From assembly GCA_001579985.1 (NCBI GenBank), contig LRSR01010823.1, forward strand, positions 1 to 64,000: a stretch of DNA of 64,000 nucleotides. The letters run 5' to 3'. The position numbers and the translations under genes were made by a program. This document shows positions 10,922 through 22,509 of this stretch, piece by piece (position 1 is the stretch's first letter; each line of letters begins with the position of its first letter). This stretch comes from Hypsibius dujardini. Taxonomy: Eukaryota; Tardigrada; Eutardigrada; Parachela; Hypsibiidae. The notes under the pieces were generated by a model, which was not told the DNA's origin, searched no databases, and worked only from the letters and a program-made list of their open reading frames with translations.

Positions 10922-11614
10922 TTAGCTCTTACGTGGAACCAATTTCGAAATTGGCGTCGATGTTACCGCAGCAACTGACTTCCATAAGCAGTTCCCATCC
11001 GGCTCACTCGCGAGGCATAGTAAACCTCCATTTCGCACCCAAAGCGAAGCACCAGCATACTTTGCGCCAGCTGTTCCAAGTCTCCACATTGTTTCACCCT
11101 TATCATTAAGCATGGCTAAGTCACCATTTTGGAACAAATTGATCGACGTGGGTGGATCTACTAGTGAGCTGGTTCCACTCGACCACACTGACTTTTCCGT
11201 TAGATCTTCACCAATAATGGACACGACGAGATCCCCATTCATCTGCATCGACAGTTTTGTCTTCTTATCCGGAGAAAAGAGGCTCTGTCCCCGCTGTAAC
11301 GCGGTATCAGGCAGCAGTTCCGAGGCTGTTTTATTGTCGACCGGCACATGCTTGCAGATATCGTCGCCTCCCACGCGGGTTTGACATCCATCAAGGCATT
11401 TACGAATCAGACTTGGGTCGCCTCCTTCCTTGCAGATGTAGAGAGAGTCGGGAAGAAGGTTGGAGGACTGGCATAACGATGACAGGGCGGCACCACAGTG
11501 GTTATTGTTATCCTGACAACATGCTGCTTCTGAAGGGCTGATAGGGATGATAACGGCAACAAGAGCAGTGATATATAGACCATGTAGGTATGGACGTAGA
11601 AATGGGAGACACAT
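10922..11614 (-). CDS. Secreted bulb-type (B_lectin) domain protein, copy 1
   Basis: A single-exon frame of 230 residues. A signal peptide occupies about residues 1-31, ending near SPSEAACC. A short cysteine-rich region (to about residue 88, eight or more Cys) precedes a bulb-type mannose-binding lectin fold with three strand motifs: LSMQMNGDLVV, INLFQNGDLAML and ASLWVRNGGLLCL. The classic QxDxNxVxY sugar sites are only partly kept, so mannose binding is uncertain. It ends in TPISKLVPRKS. Full-length and without breaks, it is probably an extracellular or innate-defence lectin (inferred from the family). It is followed by the cysteine-repeat gene on the same strand. Confidence 0.8.
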   Translation of the reverse strand: MCLPFLRPYLHGLYITALVAVIIPISPSEAACCQDNNNHCGAALSSLCQSSNLLPDSLYICKEGGDPSLIRKCLDGCQTRVGGDDICKHVPVDNKTASELLPDTALQRGQSLFSPDKKTKLSMQMNGDLVVSIIGEDLTEKSVWSSGTSSLVDPPTSINLFQNGDLAMLNDKGETMWRLGTAGAKYAGASLWVRNGGLLCLASEPDGNCLWKSVAAVTSTPISKLVPRKS

Positions 11615-12006
11615 ACCGAGATGGAAAACCTAAGCAGTATTTTTTGCCCAAATAAGATAATATGAAAAAGCGCACACGTATTGGTATTTCTCTCATGGGG
11701 CGCTGTTATTTATAGCTTCCTCGGCGGTCCAAACGACATTGCAATGTTTTCGACTTAATGCCTTTGTGTAAAGTAATGACAAAACTTTGTCAGAGTTTCC
11801 GGTTTGTTGGATCGCAAGAAACCTGTTTCAAGCGCCGCACAAGGGACATTTTTCCGTTGCCCTACCCATTTGCAATTCCCGGTGGCAAGTCGAGAGTCTT
11901 TTCGTGAGGATAAATAAAATCCGCGGTCTTGCAGCTGAAATGAACACGCACGGGAAGGTGGTCTCAAATATCACCATTTTTTGTGTAGTGCACGTACTTC
12001 CTGTAC
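11615..12006. other. Lectin upstream region
   Basis: This likely holds the lectin promoter and 5' leader. It is conserved with 37940-38330 and 55487-55870. A TATTTATAG-like AT motif lies about 95 bp upstream of the start. No other gene is seen. Confidence 0.4.
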
Positions 12007-12217
12007 AGCCGTGGCATGATTTCTCGACGAAAAACGTTAATCGGAACATAGGGTAAGATGCCGGTGTTCCAATTTCTCGACAAATAAACGTTAATCGGAA
12101 CACATGGTAACATGCCGGTGTTCCGATTTCTTGACGAAAAACTTTAATCGGAACACATGATATTTTGCCGGTGTTTCGATTAACGTTTTTCGTCGAGAAA
12201 TCGTACCGCAGCTGAAC
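12007..12217. mobile_element. Inverted-repeat insertion with three internal tandem units
   Basis: The ends are inverted (GATTTCTCGACGAAAAACGT against ACGTTTTTCGTCGAGAAATC). Between them a ~60-bp unit with the same motif is repeated about three times. The duplicate at 38335-38336 runs straight through without it. Confidence 0.7.
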
Positions 12218-12470
12218 GAGGAGCCCGGAATGTTTCTGTCGTTCAGTGAACTCATCTCTCATATTTCATTGGGCTTTTTTACTATTCCAAATATACATTT
12301 GCATTTCTATTGTGCAGAATGTTCATTAAACAGTTTTTGTGTATCGTTTAAAAAAATTCATCAACGATTCAAACAGAATATGCAGTTCAGATGATTGGAC
12401 AGTGACAAAATGTCCGATTGAGCGTTGACCGATGGTGAAGAAGGAACGATTTATGGCGTCAACTATTCAA

Positions 12471-12541
12471 TCAGTTATCATGGCTAGTCATCAAAGCTTC
12501 AAACTCTTTATAATTAACCTGCCCGTCGTCGTCAGAGTCTA
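12471..12541 (-). pseudogene. Orphan C-terminal EF-hand exon (calmodulin-like), copy 1
   Basis: A minus-strand stretch after a GAAG acceptor reads a canonical 12-residue EF loop (DSDDDGQVNYKE) followed by FEALMTSHDN and stop, very like the fourth EF-hand of calmodulin. The frame and loop are intact, but no exon for the preceding EF-hands was found within several kb, so it is probably a duplicated gene end without its body. It could still be the last exon of a gene with a long intron. Confidence 0.5.
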
Positions 12542-12559
12542 CTTCGCCATGATCCGTAT

Positions 12560-14076
12560 TATATTGACCTAGAGGACATCAGTTCACATCGGAAGATAGA
12601 AAATGTCAACAATGACGAAAAAATTTCGTCATTCTTGACATTTTCCCTGAATAAAAGATTCGCCAAAAATTCAGAAAAAATAATAACATCTGATTTAAAA
12701 CAGTTGTAACGCATCTTGATCATCGTTAGGGAAAATTTCAAAAAGATTGGAAAGCTCAAATCTACTTTTTGCACCGAACAAAGTGACGAAAATGTCAGGG
12801 AGCTCTCTGGCAATTTTACCTTTGACGAGCCTTTCATGAGTCGCGCTCTTTGCTGAAACGCTCTACCGAGTACCCAAATGCATTTTATCTTTGTGAACTG
12901 TTTTCTGAGAAAGGAATTTGTTCAAGTTTGAGCGGTTACATCTTCATCGCAAAAGCTATGACGTTAAGACATTCTGTCCCAGCAATTAAAGATTTGAGGT
13001 TGTAAGGCCTTGTTGGGCGCTTCAAGTTTCGATATAAGTGAAGTCGCAAAATTACAAACATGATAATTATTTATGAAATCTCACACAAAATGCTTTAAAA
13101 CTGCTGTTTCCAGAAGCGCTTTGTATGTTTTCCATAAACACAAACAGGGAGATAATTACCAAGCCCCGCAAACCGTGGGTTAAAAATTGTGCTGCGAGGA
13201 TATTCCAAAATTTGACCAAGGTCACGATAAATGAAGTTCTCACTCGTACTCTTGCTTGATGAAAAAATTCGAGTAGTTATTTAAAAGCCAATTGAATTTG
13301 TTACATTTTAGCGTCATCAGATTTTTGTGATGACTGAGGCGCGCGACCTCGACAACTTGTAAATATTTTTCAATAAGTAAATTTCTATCTAGTAATGACA
13401 AAATCCTGCCGAATTTCCGTCAAGTTATTGCGCCCTGTGTCTCTCGTAAATGCACCCGACCCATGATCCTTTTTTTATTGCTGCGTTATTGTGATTGGTT
13501 ATTTGAAAAACGTTTTGGTTTTCCGGAATGAATTATTTTTTGGGAGCAAATGAAGGTGTGAATGGGCCATTATTGAGATCAGGTCTGCCATTGGTTTTTG
13601 TATGGTATTTTCTTGGGTGTAGCTTAAATCTAATTTTTTGACCTGTAGATGCTCATTTGAACAGGCGCTGTAACAAAACAAAAGTTGAGACGGTGGGGTT
13701 AGTAGTGACCGTGAAATGACGGTTCTCAGTTTGTCTCAAAACATTCCCGAACTTACGCTAGAATTTTGCAGCCGGCATTATAACGACTTCCGAGTACGAG
13801 TTCTGGTCCTCTAATTGATTATCGGTACAGCGTGATCAATTTACACTGTGTATTTAGTTCGATTAATTGTTATTCATATTCAGATCGTGGCTGCTGCTAA
13901 TTGAATTGCTTGGCATAACATTGAAAGTATCCTTATACGTTAAGCATAACCATAAATACACGAGTATAGCGTAGCATAGCGTAGCATAGCATAGCGTAGC
14001 GTAGCATAGCATAGCATAGCGTAGCGTAACACCATGTAACATGAGCATAGAATTGATCACATAAAATAGCCATTAA
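12560..14076. other. Long stretch without recognised genes
   Basis: AT-rich, with scattered short frames that are not conserved. 13440-13700 and 13790-14070 match receptor 3' flanks elsewhere (for example 21890-22470 and 44500-45050). A TAGCA/TAGCG pentamer array lies at about 13972-14036. Confidence 0.5.
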
Positions 14077-16763
14077 TTATTTCGGGGATTGGCCACTCGT
14101 GACGATCGCCGGTAATACCGGAGGCACGGTGTCCATTGTTCCGTCCATGACCGAGGAACGGCTTATATTTTCCATTACCGTCATCTCACTGGAAGAACGT
14201 CGCTCGCGTCTGGCCACTGTTGGGAACCAGAGTCGCACCCAGCTTTTGATGCGCTCGCGAAACCGTTTCCACGTAAGGCAATACAGGAAAATTCCAGCGG
14301 AATAGTTGACCAGGAGAGACATAGTCCCGAGACCGCTGAGCAGGTCAAGGGTCTTCGTGGTGATGTAGTAGGAGCAATGCGGGGGTTCTTTCGCAATAAG
14401 TAGGATGTTGCAGGTGATGGGAAGGGCCATGGTGAAGACGTAGAGGGCGCTACAGGCAATGACTAGCCGTAACGCGCTGCCACTGCCCTGGCTGCCTCGG
14501 CTCGCTGCCGGAGCCCGTCCTGGCGCGTGGAAAAGGGTTTTTCGGGTTTTGAGGTGGCGGTGCAGGACGATCAGCAGGCAGCAGTCGATGGCGAAAATAG
14601 CGATCCAATTGCCAATCTGTATCGCTACCTAAAACGGACATTTTGCAAGACAAGTCCGGAGAGAAATCAGCGCTAAGTATTAAGTTCTTTAACATGGGGA
14701 AGGGTTAGCACATTGAGCCTCGTTTAGGGTCTTTACAGGTCGAAACCAGGACCCCTCATGGTTGGACCAAGGGGTGAGTAAAGAGTCAAAAAAGCATTTT
14801 TCTGGAACTGAAGCCAAAATTTCAGCCCCTTGCGTGATATTTTGAAACTTACGAAGATGTGGGGGCTTGATTTCCAAGGGGCCCCTGGAACGTCAAAACT
14901 TTCAAAACTGGATTTCTATTTTGTTTTTAATTTAACTTGGGGTTTGTTCGGGTCTAATGTATTAAGCTCCTTGTAAAGAACTGGAAAGGAAGGTTAAAAA
15001 CGTACATGATTGCTTCAAAGTTGACAAAAAAATGAAGTTTTTGGACAAGGTTTGAAATCGCAGGGGGCCCTTAAAAATCAGACCCCGCAATCACACAAGT
15101 ATCGAAATAATCAGGAAAAACATGTTGAATTTGAGTTCAGTTTAAAAAAAGGAACCAGAACCCCTCTCTGCCCACCCCCTGGCTTTACAAAGAGGGGTCC
15201 TGGTTCCGACTAGGAAGGATCCTAAACGAGCGCTTGTATTCATCTGACCCACGCCACGTAAATCGCATTATTTGCTCATCTGTATTTCCTTTTCGAAGGA
15301 AAATGAGAATGGCTCTTACATCAGCTTCATTTTGAACGTTGTACCAACGGAGCAACCCCGGAGTCAAGTACTGTGCCTCTGCTGCCAGGTCTTGAAGTTC
15401 TAAATCCGGACTATGTTGAAGTGCGTAATACCAACTGATGAGATACTCCAAGCTGTAAAGCACCGCCAGCACGACCACCACCAACTCCAGGTAAATCGCA
15501 CGGCGGATTGACCTGGCAGTGCGGAATTGCAGGGGCCGGATTGTGGCGTAGAGTCGTTCGAGACCGAATACGATCAGTGTCCTGCAACATTTTTGTTTTA
15601 AGGCTAGTTTCCATACGGATTCAATAATCTCCTTAATCCGTATTAGACATGACATTCCCGAGAAGCCACGGAGAAAGGAAAAGATGATGCGCATCAAACG
15701 GGTGGGTGACTGGCCGGGAGTTTGAAACCATGAACTACCCTGAACCAAGGAATCACTCACACATTCAAGCAATCAAGCAATCAACGCACTGAGCTCGTGG
15801 TAAAAAGCAAAATCGGTTATTTTAGTCAGCGACCCTAAATTAACATTGCACGACCGTTCGCTGACCGGACTCACCGATAGAAACAGTGCTCTGACCGATT
15901 ATCTTACCGAACTAACCGTCAGACACAATGATTCACCGTCATTGACCAAAGCCGACAGTTAATCAGCCGGGCTAACCGACAGCTACCCTGACTGACCTTC
16001 AGTCAACCGAATTAACCGTCCGATATTATGAACGACCGTCAATCAAACGGACAAGCCGTCAGTGATCATGAACGACAATCAGCTAAACAAACTAACCGTC
16101 CATCACTATCGCTGGCTGTCCCTTACCCAAATCTGCCATCCATCATCCTAAGCATCCTCCGTCATTCTTCACTTCGAACCCGTTCGCCTTCGAGACAGAA
16201 CATACCTTCCTTCTTCCGAGGGGGGGGGGGGGGTTGTGGATCTGCCCTACACTTTAATCCCCACCGGGATGAGACTTTTTGTTCTTACCAGTTTGATACT
16301 TGCATGCTCGTGTTCTGCCAAAACGTTTGCGCTCCATAGAAGTTGATACTATTCCGCAGATTTGTTCCACCACTAAATTGGTCCGGCAGAACCAACTGTA
16401 GATAGTTAAAGAGCTCCAGCCATCTATGCAGAATACGGCAGGAATTAACTCAAACCTGTTTAGCTTCATGAACGGGGATATTTTTGTAAGAACCGCGACA
16501 TCATACAGATGTAGTGCAATTAAGAATGTACAAACTCACACTACGCTGAGATCAAACCAAGCTACCGAAATCCGGTAGACATGGACTGAAGTCTTGCTTC
16601 TATCTGTTCCAAGGACGACCAAAATAAGAACATTTCCCACAGTGTTGACAGCAAGGATGATCGGGAATAAGACGGCTTTGACGTAATAATCCGGCCCGGG
16701 AAGGGTGTCATTGGTGGCGGGCTCGACTGGCCAGTTGCAACTGGTTATGCTATCGTTGTTCAT
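14077..16763 (-). CDS. Rhodopsin-class seven-transmembrane receptor, complete (G1)
   Basis: Four exons in transcript order: 16763..16540, 16423..16289, 15581..15320, 14628..14077, giving 390 residues. Exon 1 holds a short N-terminus with one Cys (MNNDSITSCNWPVEP), TM1 (GNVLILVVL) and the start of TM2 (WFDLSVV). Exon 2 completes TM2 and enters TM3. Exon 3 has the TM3 end (FGLERLYATIRP, ERL in place of DRY) and TM4. Exon 4 has TM5-TM7 (NYSAGIFLY in place of NPxxY), helix 8 and a Ser/Arg-rich tail. Intron phases are 2, 2, 0. The usual TM3-ECL2 cysteine pair is missing. Its start lies 502 bp from the divergent peptide gene at 17265. A peptide or chemosensory ligand is likely but unproven. Confidence 0.85.
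14735..15225. repeat. R2 foldback in receptor intron 3
   Basis: The ends are inverted: CTCGTTTAGGGTCTTTACAG near 14720 and the complementary GGTCCTGGTTCCGAC...TAAACGAG near 15225. Inner arms (GGGGTGAGTAAAG.../...CTGCCCACCCCCTGG) are also complementary. Equivalent copies occupy intron 3 of the receptors at 40040, 45715 and 57280. Confidence 0.65.
15790..16260. repeat. Diverged ACCGTCAG-type tandem repeats in receptor intron 2
   Basis: Intron 2 carries loosely repeated units such as CTAACCGTC and GACCGTCA, ending in a poly-G run near 16210-16222. The same intron of the receptor at 56664-59336 has the matching array (58430-58810). Confidence 0.6.
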
Positions 16764-17264
16764 ACTTCCGTGTTATCACAAAGCACCCTAAGCACAAAAT
16801 AAGCACTAAGGCATTACGGTATAAGAATATCAGAAAAAAAAAGATTAACAAATTGATTGAGGAGAACACGTGGCAATGCTTCGCTGAAGAATACATGCAG
16901 TGCGACTAAAAGCCATACCTTTCTATAATACTTCCTACAGTGCATATACCTGCTCGAAGAACTTCACCCGAATTAGAGGTTTTAGCATGGCACCAGTCGA
17001 TCATAACCGGAATGGATTAGACCGGTTTTTTCTCAAATCTACCGAGGAAAAACTTATGCGGGCTTTTCTAGAAGCTTCATTTATAAAAGAGTATCACCGC
17101 ATATAACCCAGAGGCTGTTTCATGGTATTGGTATACAGCTGTAAAGAACCAACAATTATCGGGTACAGTCTGCAAGAGCAAACTAATGTACAGAGACTGT
17201 TTTCACACAAGACCAACGAGGCATCTTTCACTTGTTCTAATTTGCGAAAACAGACAGTTTCAAC
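16764..17264. promoter_or_regulatory. Shared upstream region of divergent receptor/peptide pair G1-P1
   Basis: 502 bp separate the receptor ATG (minus) and peptide ATG (plus). The sequence just before the peptide ATG (AATTTGCGAAAACAGACAGT) and the receptor leader (CACTAAGGCATTA...) recur in the other pairs. A bidirectional promoter is inferred from layout only. Other pairs have about 1.1 kb here, enlarged by foldback elements. Confidence 0.45.
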
Positions 17265-17734
17265 ATGGAACGCCTTGCCTTCTCGAGTGGAATTCTAATC
17301 CTGCTGTTGCATTTAAGCTGCCTGGAGAGCCGGCCAAATTTACGAGGGCATTCAGAGGTGAGGCAGAATGTCGACGGAAAAGATAACCGACCGTTCGTTC
17401 GACATTCTCGCGGGATAAGCGACTCCCATGGCTCTGGTGTGGAATGGCGTTCGAATGAAGGTTCCGCGGGGGCAGAACCACGACGAAATCCTGAAGAGGA
17501 CGTTGGGCATCATGAGGATGGAATCACTAAGCCGCTACCGCAGCCGAAAGAGAAATTTTATAAGATTGAAGGAAGGTTTATAACGCCGCAACCGCCGCCG
17601 CCGCCGAATGGTAGTAAGTATATTGTATTGATTCGTGGGATTTTTGTGCTTTTATTTGAATGTTCTGCAGCCTGTATTGTGTTGAATACGTAGGCTTTCC
17701 CCGAGGTGGACTGTCCGGTTCCAAACTCGGATGA
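17265..17734 (+). CDS. Small secreted peptide precursor, family member P1
   Basis: Exons 17265..17610 and 17694..17734. Signal peptide MERLAFSSGILILLLHLSCL, then the family segment (SEVRQNVDGKDNRPFVRHSR), an acidic/basic spacer, a PQPPPPPNG stretch, and after the intron GFPRGGLSGSKLG and stop. The intron may begin at 17611 (GTAGTA) or 3 nt later (GTAAGT); both keep phase 1. It ends ATACGTAG. Basic residues around RHSR suggest propeptide processing (inference). No homologous family outside the window is recognised. Confidence 0.7.
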
Positions 17735-18194
17735 TGGCAGACTGAACACACCGCATATGAGGCATGAAGCGACCCAGGGGGCCTCGTCGTCAAAGCGAAA
17801 TATTTTCATTCCTAATTGAGTATTGGCTGTTTTTTCATATAATCCAGGACCATTCAATGTGTAAAATCCCTGGCAAAAATCACATTTCATTCCTTCTATT
17901 TGTGGAACTATGGCATCAGTCTCGTGGGTTAAGATTTAAAAACCTAGAGGCTTCAACTCAAATGGTGCACAATCTTCTTGTACTGTTTCAGTTTCCGCCT
18001 ATCTTTATTGGTTTTCAGCAGACTCTGTCAAGTTCTTATCCACAGTGCTTCTTAATACTCACCAAATTATTGTAACATTCGTGCACAGACCGCTTCCTGT
18101 ATAACCGACATTTGTCTGGCCTGTAGGTGGACAGACAAACAAAAAGACAAAGACAAAGAGACAGACAGAGAGACAGCCAGACAGGCAGACAGGC

Positions 18195-18233
<39 letters not shown>

Positions 18234-18420
18234 AAGACAAGCAGACAGACAGATAGACATGCAGAGAGACAGCCAGACGGACAGACAGCCAGACAGACAG
18301 AGAGACAGGCAGAGAGACAGACAGAGAGATAGAGAGACAGAGAGACAGAGAAACAGAGAGACAGACAGAGAGACAGACAGACAGAACACAGCCATAATAA
18401 GTGGTCGAATTGCCAGGAAT
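17735..18420. repeat. Peptide-gene 3' flank and ACAG/AGAC microsatellite
   Basis: 17735-18120 matches the other peptide 3' flanks. 18125-18390 is a long imperfect (ACAG)n/(AGAC)n tract. Cys/Leu/Ser-rich frames on the minus strand across it are artefacts. Confidence 0.8.
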
Positions 18421-18636
18421 TTAGTGATTAAACACCCATAATTGTAACTGACAGAAATGGTGATGTCTGAATCTTAGTGGGACTTTCCACCTTCTTTGAA
18501 AGTAATTTAATATAATAAAATTGCAAAACGCAGTGTTTATTGCATTTTACTTTCGCAGTTCCTGCCAAAAAAGCCGAAGTCAGCCTTATTTTATAGCTAT
18601 CGATCAAGCACGTGTATTAATCAGGTCTGTTCCTGC

Positions 18637-18792
18637 TCAAAGCCTGGGGACGTATCTTGTCCGGTAGTTATATCCGCTGTTCGAGCTGTATGTGTTAGGA
18701 GTCCGGTCAAGATCGCCCAAAATGTCCTTCGTCAGCCGACTACTTCCGGTAGTAGTAGTCGTTGTTCCGATGGTGGACGACATCGGGTAGTC
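18637..18792 (-). CDS. Putative C-terminal exon of an NHL-type gene, copy 1 (partial)
   Basis: It starts after a TGCCTTTCCAG acceptor and reads DYPMSSTIGTTTTTTGSSRL... to YVPRL and stop, 51 residues rich in Thr, Ser and Tyr. The same exon at 61484..61639 differs by only a few residues and a third is truncated at 30360..30405. It lies downstream of an NHL-repeat exon on the same strand both times, but no convincing donor joining the two was found. Confidence 0.45.
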   Translation of the reverse strand, partial: DYPMSSTIGTTTTTTGSSRLTKDILGDLDRTPNTYSSNSGYNYRTRYVPRL

Positions 18793-19132
18793 CTGGAAAG
18801 GCAAAAGCAGGGACTCCTGTATACATTCATACACAGGAGGAGGAAATGCAATGCAAACGGTTTCCGTAAAAAGGGTCCCACACAAAAATAGGCCCGTAAA
18901 ATGTACACTGTATAAACAGGGCGGAAATCACATACACATACAAAGAGAGACAGCTTGACTAGAAGCGAACGAGGCATACAGGTCACGTGACTAACGGCAG
19001 GATTACCCCGGTAATACATCTCTGAGAGGTAGTAGCACAACTAATCGATTTAAAAGTTTGAAAAAACATAGACAAGCAGCAAGCCGCGGATTGGTCGATT
19101 GCTTAACCGGATCACGTGACTCGTCAAAAGAC

Positions 19133-19516
19133 TTAATTGGATTCGATGGTTGTCTCGGTCTGCAATGATGATCTGCCCGTCGTGCGACACTGCCACGCCC
19201 TCGATCCCCTTAAACTCCCCCAGAACGTTGCCCCACGACCCGAACGCCGAGACGAATCGATAGTCGCGATCTCCAAAAATCTGCGCACGATTGTTCTCCG
19301 CATCCGCCACCATGAGGTGCTCATTTCCATTTATGATCAGCCCGCGAGGTACTGGAACTTGCCGTCCGTCGTGCCCTCATCGCCGATCGAGGTGATCTGG
19401 CTGCCGTCACGGGAGTCGAAGACGGCGATTCCGGCCATGCAATCGAACTCACAAGATGCGCTGCCTGACGACCCGAAGGACCTGATGAAGGCACTCTCAA
19501 TGTCGTAAATACTCAC
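19133..19516 (-). pseudogene. NHL-repeat exon, frameshifted copy
   Basis: This is the counterpart of 61969..62358, with the same CTTATAG acceptor. A one-base deletion in the stretch coding for KFQYPRG shifts the frame, and the 3' end (RIQ) is altered too. The remaining text still reads as NHL repeats (GEFKGIEGVAVSHDG, ADRDNHRIQ). A pseudo-exon of a TRIM/NHL-like gene. Confidence 0.7.
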
Positions 19517-19609
19517 CTATAAGGGGAGGGGGCGGGGCAAAACAGAAAAAGTATTTTGCGCGATGACGATGGTTAGAGGGAGTTACAGACAGGCACGGAG
19601 AGACAATGG

Positions 19610-19975
19610 CTATTTTACCCCTACCTGTCAGTATACATCTCCTGTAGCCGAAATTGCGCCCCTGCTATTTTACCCTTCTCATGTTGTCCGTCTGTCCGTT
19701 CTTTGTCCGTCCGTTGACCGTCCATCCGTTGTTGTTGAACAGATGGTCGACCAACGGACAACGGCTGAACGGATAGCGGATAAATAGACAACAGATGGAC
19801 GGACTGACAGACCGAAGGATGACGGACGGATGACGGACGGACGGACGACGGACGGATGACGGACGGACAGCATGGGAGGGGTAAAATAGCCAGGTTTCTA
19901 TTGGGCCCCAGGGATGGGTAAATTAGCTGGGGTGCTATTGGGTTCCCACACACTACAAGGGCGGGGTAAAATACA
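19610..19975. repeat. Foldback with GGAC minisatellite, copy 2
   Basis: Same architecture as 5100-5640: CTATTTTACCCCT at the left, GGGAGGGGTAAAATAG at the right, and a shorter GGAC/GATG array between. It precedes the NHL exon here and in copy 3 at 62450. Confidence 0.7.
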
Positions 19976-20214
19976 TCAAACCTTTCTTTTTAGATGCTAC
20001 AAAGTCAGAGAATCACAATGTTGGATTGCCCTGCCGTCTGTAATTTTTCCGAATGACAATGTTCTGGTAATGATCATTCTGAACGGCACCGACGTGAGCC
20101 TGGTACTCCGGTCGCCCAATGCCACTCAGCCAGACGACAACGATAACTCGCCGGGAGATTTCCCTGAGGCGTCGAACAATTGTTCCTTGCTTGGTCCAAA
20201 TAGTAGGTGAAATT

Positions 20215-21174
20215 ACAGCGATCAATTGCACGAACCGAGTAGCAATAACTTATTGTTGATTCTTCTATTATGTACAAAGACAGGTCCTTGTCGTTCATGA
20301 AATACAACATTGAAAGGATTTTCGCTGGATAGGGACTTCACTTCACTTCGCCGAATCAAAATAGTACGAGAACTCTGGCCTATTTTCAGCGACCCCGTTT
20401 TCAATCTTTATTATAGCTGCCAGCGAGGATGGTAAGAAAGCTTTGTCTGCATAATTAAGACTTTTCCTGACGCCATTCATCCAAAAACTCAATTTGTTTT
20501 ATCCATTGTCATTAGCAAAATGTTTCATCGGAGTTCACAACATCAAGCCACGGGACTACGTGCAAATTCTGGAGAAACACGCGCGCAATGTGGTAATTCT
20601 GATGATTTAAAAACTTTTTCCATCGGCGAATCTCTGAGAACGTTTTTTACGAAATTTCATTAATACAAAAACACTGGAATATTCCGTTTTGCTTGATTTT
20701 CACTGTAAAATTGGCAATTCCTCGAAATATGTGACATCGTCTTATCCCTAATTTCATTTGCAGTCGATGGGCGTCAACCAAATATTTTTCGGAGATAAGG
20801 GAACGGGGCTTTAGTCAGTTTTCAAAAAGAACCAACAATTCCAGTGAAGCTTTTCAGAGTTGGCATGTAGCTCCGCCCCCAAATGTCCGAAAAATACTTG
20901 GATGCTACCAATGGATTTGCAATTAAATTTGAAATGGGGCAGCATTAAAATAATTATATTTAGTGCCACGTCCCCTCCCCTCCCATTACACCCTTTTATC
21001 CCCTGTGGCTTTTACGAGTGCTGACCAAGTCCCTTTTGAGTCATAATAAGAATTCTTCTCATTTTGGAAAGCACAAATTATTTCTTAATCTTGTTACGTA
21101 AAATCTCGAGATTTGCACATTGATCGAATAAATGGTGTGGCAATAACCCTAAGAGTGAAGATAAAAGTTGGCGT
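20215..21174. other. Non-coding, partly duplicated
   Basis: 20215-20600 matches 5640-6010. 20860-20920 resembles 50930-50975 (GCTCCGCCCCCAAATGTCCG). Nothing coding was recognised. Confidence 0.5.
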
Positions 21175-21511
21175 TGTTGGGTGGTATCCAACATGTACTC
21201 AACACTTACTAATAGTATAATCTATCAACCTAGTTAACTCATTTCTATCTACCCTCACATTCTATAATGTACTTACTCAGCTATTATCACGTACATAGTT
21301 CCGCCATGTCGGCAGGAACTAGTACATTAGATTGGAAACTATTCTTTATCCCTGACTATATAAGCGTGTGTTCTACAAAAGTTTGGGACAGTTCCTTCAT
21401 TTCACCTCTAATCTCCTCTACCAGTAAAGTCGTCCCACAATTCTTCTATTATTCAGTTTAATAGCTTGCATGTTCAGGTTCCTCCGTCCTAGTAGGGACG
21501 GAGGCCTAACA
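21175..21511. mobile_element. Solo LTR of an LTR retrotransposon (337 bp)
   Basis: It begins TGTTGGG and ends CCTAACA, with GCGT at 21171-21174 and 21512-21515 as a target duplication, and has a TATATAAG box inside. The homologous stretch at about 6232 has no insertion. It is a fossil: only one LTR is left and there is no internal region. The superfamily cannot be told from the LTR alone. It is similar in ends and target-site length to the solo LTR at 52455. It probably inserted after the local duplication. Confidence 0.75.
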
Positions 21512-22509
21512 GCGTATTTGTTTTTCGCGCAGCACTCGCTCGGGCAATGTCCAATAATTATTAGAGTTTACTCGTTCTTAAACAGTAGAGGGAAAAAACA
21601 GTGAAGATCCTCAATAAATCAATCCGTATTACATCGACCGAGAGCACATCGATCAACGTCGGCAGATAAAACAAGGGAGATGACAAAAAGGGGAAAGGGG
21701 AAGGGGACTTGTAACATAACTTGGGGGCTATTTTCAGAAACGGTCACAAGCATGCAGCAGACGGAGAAGCTATGGACAGCGAAGCGAAGAGTTCTTTTCA
21801 AAAAGCAATTTTTAAGACAAAATCTTGCCGAATTTCTGTCAGGTTATTGCGCCCTTTATCTCTCGTAAAGACATCCGACTCATGAAACCTTTTTTATTGC
21901 GGCGTTATTGCGGCGTTATTGCGGCGGACTATTCGAAATAGGTTTTAGTTGTCCGGAACAAATTATTTTTCTTGGGTGCAGATGAGAGTGTGATCTGGGC
22001 CATTATTGTGATAGGGTCTGCCATTGGTTTTTGTTTGGCATCTTTCGGGTTGTAGATTGAATTTCATGTTTTGGCTTATAGTGAGACACAAAAAGTGAGG
22101 CGGTGGGATGAGTAATGACAGAAATGACAACTCTAAGTTTGTCTGAAAAGCATTCCCGAGCTCGGGATACCCATAAGAACAAAAGTGTGTTGATCGCAAC
22201 AACTTTATTATACGCTGGAATATTGCAGCCGACATTACAACGACTCCGGGTGCGAGTTCTGTTCCGCTAATTGCTTCTCGTTACAACGTAATAAAGTTAA
22301 ACCGTATAATCAGGTCGATTATTTATTTTGTTTATTTTAAGAACTGGTTGCTGCTAACTGAATTGCTTGGCATAGCATTGAAAGTATCCCAAACCTTTGG
22401 GCATAGCCATAGACATACGGCATAGCATAGCTTAACACCATGGAACATGATCACATAAAATGGCCATTGATTATCTCTGGGATTGGCCACCACCCGTGAC
22501 GATCGCCGA

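Larger units (their letters stand above)
7140..12560. repeat. Segmental duplication A, copy 1
   Basis: This matches 34740-38700 in the same order: non-coding block, cysteine-repeat gene, defensin-like exon, R2 repeat, lectin, EF-hand exon. The first copy is longer, mainly because of insertions at 7918, 8861 and 12007 and two extra cysteine-repeat units. A third, partial copy with the lectin lies at 54420-56100. Confidence 0.8.

Noticed and set aside
11112-11541. Plus-strand frames opposite the lectin
   Set aside because: These are shadows of the minus-strand lectin gene; the lectin frame has the signal peptide and fold motifs.
13975-14036. Possible CRISPR-like or tRNA-like array
   Set aside because: It is a simple pentamer repeat (TAGCA/TAGCG) without spacers; no tRNA fold was seen.
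14099-14305. Plus-strand frames opposite receptor exon 4 (also at 22460, 32838, 45048, 56620)
   Set aside because: They recur only because the receptor exon recurs; the minus strand carries the transmembrane segments and splice sites.
16254-16469. Alternative frame across receptor exon 2 (AVFCIDGW...SMERKRFG)
   Set aside because: The frame starting after the TAG acceptor joins exon 1 and exon 3 in phase, is 135 nt in all copies and completes TM2/TM3. The alternative does neither.
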